Below, piece by piece: positions 35,216 to 42,681 of a stretch of 64,000 bases of DNA. Numbering within the stretch: position 1 is the stretch's first letter; each line of letters begins with the position of its first letter. The position numbers and the translations under genes are program-made. The notes beneath the pieces were generated by a model that was not told the DNA's origin, ran no database searches, and was given only the letters and a program-made list of their open reading frames with translations. Source of the stretch: Euzebya tangerina. Lineage in GTDB: Bacteria > Actinomycetota > Nitriliruptoria > Euzebyales > Euzebyaceae. The stretch spans positions 2,728,001 to 2,792,000 of the forward strand of contig NZ_PPDK01000001.1 in assembly GCF_003074135.1 (NCBI RefSeq). The letters are read 5' to 3'.

Positions 35216-35524
35216 ATGGCCAGACGACGCAGCGGACGGCGACCGTCCCAGTCCCGCAAGTACATCGATGAGGAGACTCGCGCCAAGCGTGAGGCTCGCT
35301 CCGGCAACACCAAGGAAGAGGCGCTGGAGCTCGAAGGTGTCATCGAAGAGGCACTTCCCAACACCATGTTCCGCGTGAAGCTCGACAACGGGCACGACGT
35401 GCTCGGACACATCTCGGGCAAGATGCGCAAGCACTACATCCGAATCCTCCCCGGCGACCGTGTGACCGTCGAGGTCTCGCCCTACGACCTCACCAGGGGC
35501 CGCATCACCTACCGCTACAAGTAG
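35216..35524 (+). CDS. infA: Translation initiation factor IF-1 with basic N-terminal extension
   Basis: A 102-residue protein from ATG 35216; the family is normally about 72. The S1-like OB core ([20 protein letters not shown], then [20 protein letters not shown] and [12 protein letters not shown]) starts near residue 32. The extra 30 residues are strongly basic ([13 protein letters not shown]) and have no internal start codon to remove them. IF-1 binds the 30S A site during initiation. The gene stands alone, not in the ribosomal-protein operon where infA usually lies. TACCCT at 35173-35178 may be a -10 element. Confidence 0.88.
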   Translation: MARRRSGRRPSQSRKYIDEETRAKREARSGNTKEEALELEGVIEEALPNTMFRVKLDNGHDVLGHISGKMRKHYIRILPGDRVTVEVSPYDLTRGRITYRYK

Positions 35525-35536
35525 GGCTCGCGCCGA

Positions 35537-35941
35537 TCAGGTCAGGGCGAGGCTGAACTCGCGTAGGAGTTCGTGTGCGCGGCTCGAGTCCTCGGCGTGC
35601 TGCTGGGCGGCGAGGTCCATGAAGCCATCGACCTGCCGGGCGCTGTCGGGATCGATGGCGACGTAGCCCATGCGCCAGTCTGGGAAGTCGCGCTGGTCGA
35701 TCTCGTCGACGTACAACGTGACGATGCCGTGGTGGCGGCTGTCGCGCTGGATTCGCGAGAAGGTGTCGTGCACCGCCTCCGCAGGCCCCTCCAGTGCCTG
35801 GATGAACCGGCCGTCGTGATGGAGGAGCACCCCGGTCACGTCCCATGCCCAGTTCAGATCACGGGCCTCGATCAGGATCGACTGCAACTTGGCGTCGCTG
35901 AACGCCTTGGCCGCGGTGCTGACGTAGACCAGTTGAAGCAT
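35537..35941 (-). CDS. BLUF-domain blue-light photoreceptor
   Basis: A 134-residue protein from ATG 35941. It is a single BLUF (FAD-based blue-light sensor) domain: the redox Tyr in LVYVSTA, the Asn in RDLNWAWDVTGVLL, the Gln in RFIQALEG, and DWRMGY with Trp near the C-terminus. All the photochemically important residues are conserved. There is no fused EAL, cyclase or other output, so it must signal to a partner protein. Next genes are the divergently expressed IF-1 (convergent end) and a quinone oxidoreductase upstream. No output gene can be named. Confidence 0.9.
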   Translation of the reverse strand: MLQLVYVSTAAKAFSDAKLQSILIEARDLNWAWDVTGVLLHHDGRFIQALEGPAEAVHDTFSRIQRDSRHHGIVTLYVDEIDQRDFPDWRMGYVAIDPDSARQVDGFMDLAAQQHAEDSSRAHELLREFSLALT

Positions 35942-35986
35942 GATGACGACTGCATCGGCACACAGCTTGCAATCCTTTAGCGCTGA

Positions 35987-36973
35987 TCAGTCCTGGTCGA
36001 CCAGCAGCAGGATCTTGCCGATGTGGGTGGAGGCTTCCATCTCAGCATGCGCCGCTGCCACCTCGGCAAGCGGATAGCGGCTGTGGATGACCGGCCGCAG
36101 GGACCCGTCGGCGAACCCGGGCCACACCTCCTCGACCAGCCGCTGCGCCAGCGCTGCCTTCTCCTCGACCGGCCGAGCGCGCAGCGTCGACCCCATCAAC
36201 GTCAAGCGCTTGGTCAGCACCACCCCGAGGTTGAGCTCGGCCGTCGCGCCGCCCATCAGGCCGATCGTGACCATACGACCGCCGGTGCGCAGCGCGGCCA
36301 GGTTCTGAGCGAGGTATGAGCCCCCGATGATGTCGAGGACCACATCGACGCCGTGACCGAGCCCCGCACGGACAGCGTCGGCGAAGTCGGGGGTCTCGCG
36401 ATAGTTGATCACGAGGTCGGCACCCAGGTCCCGACAGGCCCGGGCCTTCTCCTCGGTCCCGACCGTCACCACGACGGTTGCTCCGGCGCGCTTGGCCAAC
36501 TGGATGCCGGCCGTTCCGACGCCGCTCGAACCGCCATGCAACAGGACCGACTCTCCCGCCGCCAGTCCGCCCTGCAGGATCACGGCGTCGAAGGCGGTGG
36601 CGAAGACCTCGGGAACGGCCGCTGCGGTCACGAGGTCGGTTCCCGGCGGCAGGGGCATCGCCGTGGAGGCGGCCACGACCGCCTGGCTGCCGTATCCGCC
36701 AGCGGGGACGATCGCGCAGACCTCATCACCCACGGACCACGACCCGACGTCGCCCTGAACCTCCGCGACAGTGCCCGCCAACTCGAGTCCCAGGACGTCG
36801 CCTGCACCGGGCGGAGGGGGATACATCCCGCGACGTTGCATGACGTCCGCCCGGTTGACCGCCGTCGTCGCAACGTCGACCAGAAGGTCGCCGTCGGCCG
36901 GCACCGGGGGATCGAGCGGGCCGAGCAGCAACGACTCGGGCCCTCCAGGTTCGGGGGCGGTGACGGCGTACAC
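35987..36973 (-). CDS. NAD(P)H quinone oxidoreductase, PIG3-like zinc-free MDR family
   Basis: A 328-residue medium-chain reductase from GTG 36973, with GGGAGAA upstream; the longer frame to 37081 would exceed family length. It shows NRADVMQRRGMYPPPPGA, GLELAGTVAEV, GDEVCAIVPAGGYGSQAV, the Rossmann LLHGGSSGVGTAGIQLAK and a terminal STHIGKILLLV. These match the TP53I3/quinone oxidoreductase subgroup, which lacks zinc ligands and reduces quinones with NADPH. It lies 45 bp upstream of the BLUF gene on the same strand. Confidence 0.9.
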   Translation of the reverse strand: MYAVTAPEPGGPESLLLGPLDPPVPADGDLLVDVATTAVNRADVMQRRGMYPPPPGAGDVLGLELAGTVAEVQGDVGSWSVGDEVCAIVPAGGYGSQAVVAASTAMPLPPGTDLVTAAAVPEVFATAFDAVILQGGLAAGESVLLHGGSSGVGTAGIQLAKRAGATVVVTVGTEEKARACRDLGADLVINYRETPDFADAVRAGLGHGVDVVLDIIGGSYLAQNLAALRTGGRMVTIGLMGGATAELNLGVVLTKRLTLMGSTLRARPVEEKAALAQRLVEEVWPGFADGSLRPVIHSRYPLAEVAAAHAEMEASTHIGKILLLVDQD

Positions 36974-37129
36974 GGCGGGTCGTTCTCCCAGGTCGGCTCT
37001 GCACGGACGGCTGGCGACGCGGCCAGGAATGGGTCTGGCGGGTGCGTGCCACCTGACTGCTAGGATACGGCCGCACTGCACAGGCCACGTCCGTGTGCCG
37101 ATCCCCGCAAGCAGACCCGAAGGAGCATG

Positions 37130-37495
37130 GTGTCAGTCCAGGTAGACGATGTCGTCACCGGCAAGGTGGTGAAGCTGCAGGATTTCGGCGCCTTCGTCGA
37201 GATCGATGCAGAGACCACCGGTTTGGTCCACATCTCGGAGGTGCATCGTGAGTTCGTGGACAACATCCACGCGTACCTCACCGAAGGACAAGAGGTCGAG
37301 GTGAAAGTCGTCGGGATCAAGGACGACGGCCGGATCGACCTCTCGATCAAGCGTGCCGAACCTGACTGGAGCGACGAGCCGCGCCCTCGGCCGACCGCGA
37401 AGGTGGACAAGGAGTTCAACCAGCGGCTCCGCAAGTTCATGCACCAGTCGGACATGATCCAAGGCGAGGTCCGCAAACGGAAGCGGGCCTTCTAG
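37130..37495 (+). CDS. S1 RNA-binding domain protein (CvfD/YugI-like)
   Basis: A 121-residue protein. GTG 37130 has AAGGAG 4 nt upstream; ATG 37127 is possible but very close to that site. The S1 domain is clear: VVTGKVVKLQDFGAFVEI, GLVHISEVHREFV, EGQEVEVKVVGI and GRIDLSIKRAE. The C-terminus is a short basic tail (RKRKRAF). Single-S1 proteins of this size bind ribosomes or RNA and modulate translation. The next gene is 7 bp downstream. TAGGAT at 37061-37066 may be a -10 element. Confidence 0.88.
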   Translation: MSVQVDDVVTGKVVKLQDFGAFVEIDAETTGLVHISEVHREFVDNIHAYLTEGQEVEVKVVGIKDDGRIDLSIKRAEPDWSDEPRPRPTAKVDKEFNQRLRKFMHQSDMIQGEVRKRKRAF

Positions 37496-37502
37496 CCTCC
37501 CC

Positions 37503-38000
37503 ATGGCTGCTGCAGCGGAGGGTGAGGGGGTCACGCGCGTTCTGGTCGTCGATGACGACTCCAACGTCCGGTTCACGGTGCGCGTGGCGCTCGAAGGGGC
37601 CCCGCCCAACGGTCAGCCCATGGAGATCATGGAAGCTGCTGGAGGCAACGCGGCTCTGACGTTCTTGCAGAGCCAGAAGATCGATGTCGTCCTGCTGGAC
37701 GTGATGATGCCGGACATGGACGGGTTCGCGGTGCTCAAGAAGCTGCGGACCGAACAGCAGAACGAGGTTCCCGTCGTCATGCTGACGGCCCGCGGCCGCG
37801 AGTCGGACGTCGCCAACGCCTTCCGTGCGGGCGCCGATGCCTACGTGAGCAAGCCGTTCGACGTCGATGAGTTGGCGCGGATCACCCAGGACATGGCCGA
37901 TATGCCACTGCGCGAACGTCGGAAGCGTCGGATCGAGGAGATGGAGCGCGCCGAGTTGCTGCTGCAGCTCGAGTACAGCTTCGACTTCGACGACGAGTAG
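37503..38000 (+). CDS. Receiver-only response regulator
   Basis: A 165-residue protein from ATG 37503. A CheY-like receiver domain is seen: acidic pocket VVDDDSN, the phosphorylation Asp in VVLLDVMMPDMDG, Thr in MLTARG, and Lys in YVSKPFD. After it only a short charged helical tail (ERRKRRIEEMERAELLLQLEY) follows, without an output domain. Such proteins act through protein-protein contacts. There is no histidine kinase beside it. It is 7 bp from the S1 gene. Confidence 0.92.
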   Translation: MAAAAEGEGVTRVLVVDDDSNVRFTVRVALEGAPPNGQPMEIMEAAGGNAALTFLQSQKIDVVLLDVMMPDMDGFAVLKKLRTEQQNEVPVVMLTARGRESDVANAFRAGADAYVSKPFDVDELARITQDMADMPLRERRKRRIEEMERAELLLQLEYSFDFDDE

Positions 38001-38100
38001 GCGGCTCCCCGACGGGGCGCGGAGGGGCCGTTGGGCTGTGCGGGTCCCCTCAGTCCGCCGTCACGGACCGAGAGGACACGCAGCGAGTGCCCGGTGCGAC

Positions 38101-39153
38101 CTAGCCGTCGAGGACGCCCTGCTCGGTCAGGAACTCGCTGGCGACCTCAGCCGGATCGGCGAGGTCGATGCGGATCTGCCCCAGCATCTCTGAGACGTTC
38201 TCCGTCGTGAGCACCGCGGAGACGGCGTTGAGGGCCTCGGTGGCTGCCTCGTTGTTCACCTCGGTCTGGATGACCGGGACGATGTTCTCCGCCGGCTGCA
38301 GACCCTGGTCGTCCTCCAGCAGCACCCACTCGTTGGCGCTGATCACGGCGTCGGTGGTGAACAGCAGGGCGACGTCGATCTCACCGGAGCTCAGCGCTTC
38401 GACCGTCACGGGTCCGCCAGCGTCCAGAGACCGGAAGTCGCCGAACGTGATGCCGTAGGTCTCCTCGTACCCGGGGATGCACAGGGGCCGCTCGGGGCAC
38501 TCCGGCGGACCGCCGAGCGTCAGGTCACCGGCTTCGTCAGCCAGGTCGCTGACGGTCTCGAGGCCGAGTTCATCGGCGGTCTCGGGCCGGACGACCAGGC
38601 CGTTCTTGTCCTGGGCCTCGGCCGGCTCGAGGACGTCGACCCCCTCCTCGGCGAACTCCTCACGGAGTAGCTCGGTGGTGGCCTCGGTGTCCGAGCTGGC
38701 CTCGCCGGCCCCACCGTTCAGGAACTCCAAGGCCGTCCCGACATACTCCGGGTAGACATTGATCTCGCCCGACGTCAGTGCTGGGAGGACCACTTCGCGC
38801 GCGCCCAGCTGATAGCGGCGCTCGACGGTGAAGCCCGCCTGCTCCAAGGAGAGGGCGTACATCTCGGCCACCAACTCCTGCTCGTCGAAGTTCGTGGACC
38901 CGACGACGAGTTCGCCCAGGTCCTCGCCCGCTGCGGCGGCGTCGTCCGGCTCATCGGTCCCGTCGTCGGAACCGTCGGTCTCCTCGTCGTCCACCATGGT
39001 CTGATCTTCGGTGGCCGGTACGTCCTCGGTGGAGTCGGCGGCGTCCGTTCCATCGTCCGCATCGTCGGCGGCGCAAGCGCCGGCCACCAGGGCCAGCGCG
39101 AGCATCAGCAGCAGCGTGACGAGCCGGCGCGGCGATCGTGTCGTGTTGGTCAT
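38101..39153 (-). CDS. opuCC: Substrate-binding lipoprotein of a glycine betaine/osmoprotectant ABC transporter
   Basis: A 350-residue lipoprotein from ATG 39153. The lipobox LVAGAC is followed by an Asp/Glu/Ala-rich linker and an OpuAC/ProX-type binding domain: VVGSTNFDEQELVAEMYA, YQLGAREVVLPALTSGEINVYPEY, and ALLFTTDAVISANEWVLLEDD. The family binds quaternary amines such as glycine betaine, choline or carnitine. It is the last gene of a four-gene minus-strand operon, 85 bp after the second permease. Confidence 0.9.
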   Translation of the reverse strand: MTNTTRSPRRLVTLLLMLALALVAGACAADDADDGTDAADSTEDVPATEDQTMVDDEETDGSDDGTDEPDDAAAAGEDLGELVVGSTNFDEQELVAEMYALSLEQAGFTVERRYQLGAREVVLPALTSGEINVYPEYVGTALEFLNGGAGEASSDTEATTELLREEFAEEGVDVLEPAEAQDKNGLVVRPETADELGLETVSDLADEAGDLTLGGPPECPERPLCIPGYEETYGITFGDFRSLDAGGPVTVEALSSGEIDVALLFTTDAVISANEWVLLEDDQGLQPAENIVPVIQTEVNNEAATEALNAVSAVLTTENVSEMLGQIRIDLADPAEVASEFLTEQGVLDG

Positions 39154-39238
39154 GACCTGAGATTCCTTCGTGTTGTGGACATCGGACTGATCTGTGATGG
39201 CCGCCTCGACCCTGCCCGGTGCTGGGGCCGACGAACCA

Positions 39239-40054
39239 CTACGTCTCGACCCGCCTGTGCTGATCAGCGGGCTCGGCCCGTCGCTCCTGTGCGGCCTCGC
39301 GCAGCTGCAGGCCCTTCGGGACGATCAGACGCTGGATGCCGGCCAAGCCGGCCTCGGTGACGACCGACAGGACAGCAACGAGCACCGCCCCACCGATGGC
39401 GAGGATCTGTGCGGTCGTGGAGAACTGGAGGCCGCGATTCAGGCCGGAGATGATCGGCAGCCCGAGCCCGCCGAAGCCGACGATCGCGGCCAGGGTCACC
39501 GTGGCCACGATGTTGATCGCGCCCGTCCGGATGCCCGCCATGATCACGGGCAACGCCATGGGGATCTCGACCTGGAACAGCTGTTGGGTACCCGTCAAGC
39601 CCATGCCCTTCGCGGCGTCGACGATCTCCGGGTCGACCTGCGTCACCCCGACGTAGGTGTTGGCGAAGATCGGTGCCACACCGATCAGGGCGAACACCAG
39701 GACGAGCAGCGGATAGGAGAACCCACCGATCTGGAACGCGACGAGCAGCAGCCCGAAGGCCGGGATCGCCCGGAAGGCATTGGCGATGTTGATCGACACG
39801 ACCGGTGCCCGGCGCGTGTGGGCGAGCCAGAGACCCAAGGGCAGAGCCAAGACCAGGGCGAGCGCCAGTGACCACGCGCTGAGGCCGAGGTGCTGCGCCA
39901 CCAACGTCGGGACGCCATCGATGGCGCTGAAGTCGTTGCCGAGCAGCCACGAGACCGCCTCAGCGGTGAGCGACTCCTCCGCCTGCGCCAGGACGATGAC
40001 CACGTCGCCGCCCGACTCGAGCGTCATCTCGTCGCCTCCCGGCTCCAGCGTCAT
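39239..40054 (-). CDS. opuCD: Permease of the osmoprotectant ABC transporter (second subunit)
   Basis: A 271-residue permease from ATG 40054, which overlaps the stop of the upstream permease (ATGA). ATG 40027 is an equally good alternative because the start region is duplicated. After a short N-terminus come about six membrane helices, the EAA-type loop VDAAKGMGLTGTQQLFQVEIPMA, and TVTLAAIVGFGGLGLPI. It forms the channel with the other permease. A charged tail ends the protein. Confidence 0.88.
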   Translation of the reverse strand: MTLEPGGDEMTLESGGDVVIVLAQAEESLTAEAVSWLLGNDFSAIDGVPTLVAQHLGLSAWSLALALVLALPLGLWLAHTRRAPVVSINIANAFRAIPAFGLLLVAFQIGGFSYPLLVLVFALIGVAPIFANTYVGVTQVDPEIVDAAKGMGLTGTQQLFQVEIPMALPVIMAGIRTGAINIVATVTLAAIVGFGGLGLPIISGLNRGLQFSTTAQILAIGGAVLVAVLSVVTEAGLAGIQRLIVPKGLQLREAAQERRAEPADQHRRVET

Positions 40055-40075
40055 CTCGTCGCCTCCCGGCTCCAG
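40022..40075 (-). repeat. 27-bp tandem duplication of a ribosome-binding-site/start module
   Basis: Two perfect 27-bp copies at 40022-40048 and 40049-40075. On the minus strand each contains GGGAGG followed 7 nt later by ATG, so both ATG 40054 and ATG 40027 have the same ribosome binding site. The first copy also contains the stop of the upstream permease. The protein therefore begins MTLEPGGDE MTLESGGD, or only the second part. Confidence 0.95.
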
Positions 40076-40740
40076 GGCGAGAGCCTGCGCTCCAACGCGA
40101 CCAGCAGCAGATCGAGCACCAAGGCGAGGGCAACCGACAGCACGAACCCGACGACGGCCGGGGTCAGGTTCTGTCGCTGGAAGCCACGCAGGATGATCTG
40201 CCCCCAGCCGCCCTGGCCGATCAGCGCGGTCACCGTGACCAGGCCGATCGTCGTCACCGTGGCGATCCGGACGCCGGCGATGATGACCGGGAGGGCCAGC
40301 GGCAACTCGACCGACCGCAGCAACGCAGCATCGGTGTAGCCCATTGCCCGAGCCGCCTCGACCACCTCGGTGGGCACGTTGTCGAGCCCCGCGATGGTGT
40401 TGCGGACCAGGATCAGCAGCGTGTACAGGGTCAGCGGGATCAGCGCGGTCGTGGTCGACAGACCCGTCAGGGGCACGAGCGCGACGAACAGCGCGAGGGA
40501 CGGGATCGTGAAGATGATCCCGGTCACCTGCAGGACGGGTGTCTGCCACCGCCGCCGACGTGAGGCGAGCACGGCCAGCGGGAAGGCGACCAGGAAGCCG
40601 ATCACCACAGCCAGGACGGTCAGCGTCACGTGCTCGATCCCGCGCTCGACCATCGTGTCGGTGTTCTGCTGGATCCACTGCCAGTCGGGGAAGGGCCGCC
40701 CCTGCGCCAGGACGACCAGCGCTGCCTCACCGGTCTGCAT
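40051..40740 (-). CDS. opuCB: Permease of the osmoprotectant ABC transporter (first subunit)
   Basis: A 229-residue permease from ATG 40740, 5 bp after the ATPase gene. Helices and the EAA-type motif are present (VVEAARAMGYTDAALLRSVELPLA, then LIGQGGWGQIILRGF). Length is typical of OpuCB/ProW-like half permeases. Its stop sits inside the duplicated 27-bp module and overlaps the next ATG by 4 nt. Expected to pair with the second permease as a heterodimer. Confidence 0.9.
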   Translation of the reverse strand: MQTGEAALVVLAQGRPFPDWQWIQQNTDTMVERGIEHVTLTVLAVVIGFLVAFPLAVLASRRRRWQTPVLQVTGIIFTIPSLALFVALVPLTGLSTTTALIPLTLYTLLILVRNTIAGLDNVPTEVVEAARAMGYTDAALLRSVELPLALPVIIAGVRIATVTTIGLVTVTALIGQGGWGQIILRGFQRQNLTPAVVGFVLSVALALVLDLLLVALERRLSPWSREATR

Positions 40741-40745
40741 GTGCG

Positions 40746-41831
40746 CTAGCCCAACGCCTCGGTGACCAGCTCCCGGGTCACGAGGCCCTCATAGCTGCCA
40801 CCTGGGCCGACGCGCACGGCGACACCATTCGGTGAGGCCACGAGGACGTCGAGTGCGGTCCGCAGTGTGTCGTCGGCCAGGACCACGGCGGCGAACGGTC
40901 GGGCCACGTCGGGTGTGAGCGGGCTGGTGACGTCGACCACGTCGACCCAGCCATGGACCGTCCCGTCGTCGGCCAGCACCGTCACCCACTTCTCATCGGC
41001 CGCCTGGGCGGCTTGGCGGACCTCTTCCGGGCCATCACCGACGCGGGCGACCGGGCCTGGGTCGGCGGTGACCTCGCTGACCGGGATCAGCGCCAGCCTG
41101 CGGAGTTCACGCTCGGCCCCCAGGAACTGCTCGACGAACTCGTTGGCGGGGCGGGCCAGGATCTCGGTCGGCGTGTCCAACTGCTGCAGTCGGCCGCCCT
41201 CCGCCAGGATCGCGATCCGGTCGCCCATGGTGATGGCCTCGTCGATGTCGTGGGTGACGAAGACGATGGTCTTCTTCACGTCGGACTGCAAGCTCAGGAA
41301 CTCCTCCTGCAGCCGGTGTCGCACGATCGGGTCCACGGCCCCGAACGGCTCATCCATCAGCAGCACCGGCGGGTCGGCGGCCAGCGCGCGGGCCACTCCC
41401 ACACGTTGCCGTTGGCCGCCGGAGAGCTGATGTGGGTAGCGCTCGCCCAGTTCCGGTGACAGACCCACCGTCTCGACCAGCGTGTCGACCCGCTCGCTGA
41501 CGCGGTCCGCCTCCCAGTCGAGCAGCCGCGGAACGGTCGCGATGTTGTCCGCGACGGTCCGGTGGGGGAACAGGCCGATCTGTTGGATGACGTACCCGAT
41601 GCCTCGCCGCAACTCGGCCGCCTCCAATGAGGTGACGTCCTGGCCGTCGACGGAGATGGTGCCGCCGGTCGGTTCGACCATCCGATTGATCATGCGCATG
41701 GCCGTGGTCTTGCCACAGCCCGACGGACCGACCAGGACCAGGAACTCGCCCTCCTCGACCTCGAAGGACAGGTCGTCGACGGCCACCGTCCCATCGGGAT
41801 AGCGCTTGGTGACGTGGTCGAAGGTGATCAC
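40746..41831 (-). CDS. opuCA: ATP-binding protein of the osmoprotectant ABC transporter, with CBS region
   Basis: A 361-residue ATPase from GTG 41831. Walker A GPSGCGKTT (about 38-46), Q-loop YVIQQIGLF, signature LSGGQRQRVGVA, Walker B VLLMDEPFGA, and HDIDEAITMG are all intact. The C-terminal 120 residues are a CBS-like pair, as in OpuCA/ProV, which sense ionic strength in known members. It is the first gene of the operon, on the opposite strand to sufR. Confidence 0.92.
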   Translation of the reverse strand: MITFDHVTKRYPDGTVAVDDLSFEVEEGEFLVLVGPSGCGKTTAMRMINRMVEPTGGTISVDGQDVTSLEAAELRRGIGYVIQQIGLFPHRTVADNIATVPRLLDWEADRVSERVDTLVETVGLSPELGERYPHQLSGGQRQRVGVARALAADPPVLLMDEPFGAVDPIVRHRLQEEFLSLQSDVKKTIVFVTHDIDEAITMGDRIAILAEGGRLQQLDTPTEILARPANEFVEQFLGAERELRRLALIPVSEVTADPGPVARVGDGPEEVRQAAQAADEKWVTVLADDGTVHGWVDVVDVTSPLTPDVARPFAAVVLADDTLRTALDVLVASPNGVAVRVGPGGSYEGLVTRELVTEALG

Positions 41832-41840
41832 GAGGGCAAG

Positions 41841-41846
41841 AGCTTA
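41841..41846 (-). promoter_or_regulatory. Candidate -10 of the osmoprotectant transporter operon
   Basis: On the minus strand TAAGCT ends 9 nt before the GTG start at 41831, consistent with a leaderless transcript. No clear -35 is seen. Confidence 0.35.
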
Positions 41847-41899
41847 CCGGGCCTGTCACCGACGCGGCCCGATCCGATGGTCAGAGAGCCCACCCCCGG

Positions 41900-41934
41900 T
41901 TGAGACTTTCACAACATGAACTAGACTTAAGTCT
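41900..41934 (+). promoter_or_regulatory. sufR promoter with overlapping palindromic operator candidate
   Basis: TTGAGA at 41900-41905 and TAGACT at 41922-41927 have a 16-nt spacer, so transcription should begin at or next to GTG 41935 (leaderless). A perfect 12-bp palindrome AGACTTAAGTCT (41923-41934) covers the -10 and abuts the start codon. A second inverted pair, GTTG (41899-41902) and CAAC (41912-41915), overlaps the -35 side. The first is the natural site for SufR autoregulation. Confidence 0.7.
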
Positions 41935-42666
41935 GTGACCGCCACACGCCCCCTGATCGACCTGCTGGGCGAGACGCGCGCGCAGATCGTGACCCGGATC
42001 CAGCGGTCCCCGCAGACTGCCCCGGAGCTGTCCGAGGCACTCCAGATCAGCCAAGCGGCGATCCGGCGACACCTGGCGGCGCTGGCCGGCGACGACCTGA
42101 TCGCCGGCGAGGCCGTCCACGACGGCTCGATGGGTCGTCCTCGTGAGCGTTGGACCCTGACGGCCCGAGGCAAGCGACTGTTCGCCGACCGGTCTTCGGA
42201 GTTCGCCGACGAGCTCCTCGACCACCTGGAAGCCGCACACGGTCGCACGGCCGTGCTGGACTTCCTCAGGACCCGAAGCGAGGCGCAAGCCGACCGCTAC
42301 GCCGAGCGGCTCTCCGGTGCTGCAACCCCACAGGAGCGAGCCGAGTTGCTCGCGGCCGCCCTCAGCGACGACGGCTTCGCGGCGCGGGTCGAAGAGACCG
42401 ACGCCGGCTCCGGTGCAGCAGAGCGGAACTCCGGCGGCCAGACTGGCCGCACCCTGCAGTTGGTCCAGTCCCACTGCGCGATCGAGGGCATCGCTGCTGA
42501 GCATCCCGAGATCTGCGCACACGAGGCGGCGTTGTTCAAACGCCTGCTGGGTACTCCTGCCCAGGGGGTCAAGATCTCCCGCAGGACGACCATCGCCTCA
42601 GGCGGCACCGCCTGCATCTGCCACATCGAAGTCCCAACCGAGCCAGCCACATCAACCTCCACCTAG
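41935..42666 (+). CDS. sufR: SufR-type Fe-S-sensing transcriptional repressor of the suf operon
   Basis: A 243-residue protein from GTG 41935. The N-terminal winged helix (TAPELSEALQISQAAIRRHLAA, then GRPRERWTLT) resembles ArsR/DeoR-type HTH proteins. The C-terminus has the Cys set expected for SufR: HCAIEGIAAEHPEICAHE and a final ACICH. These ligate a [4Fe-4S] cluster. With the cluster, SufR represses suf; loss derepresses it. First gene of the suf block, 16 bp before sufB. Confidence 0.9.
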   Translation: MTATRPLIDLLGETRAQIVTRIQRSPQTAPELSEALQISQAAIRRHLAALAGDDLIAGEAVHDGSMGRPRERWTLTARGKRLFADRSSEFADELLDHLEAAHGRTAVLDFLRTRSEAQADRYAERLSGAATPQERAELLAAALSDDGFAARVEETDAGSGAAERNSGGQTGRTLQLVQSHCAIEGIAAEHPEICAHEAALFKRLLGTPAQGVKISRRTTIASGGTACICHIEVPTEPATSTST

Positions 42667-42681
42667 GAGCGCACGAGAACC

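Noticed and set aside
38001-38100. A terminator between the response regulator and the ABC operon
   Set aside because: GAGGGG and CCCCTC can pair, but the stem is only 6 bp with a long loop.
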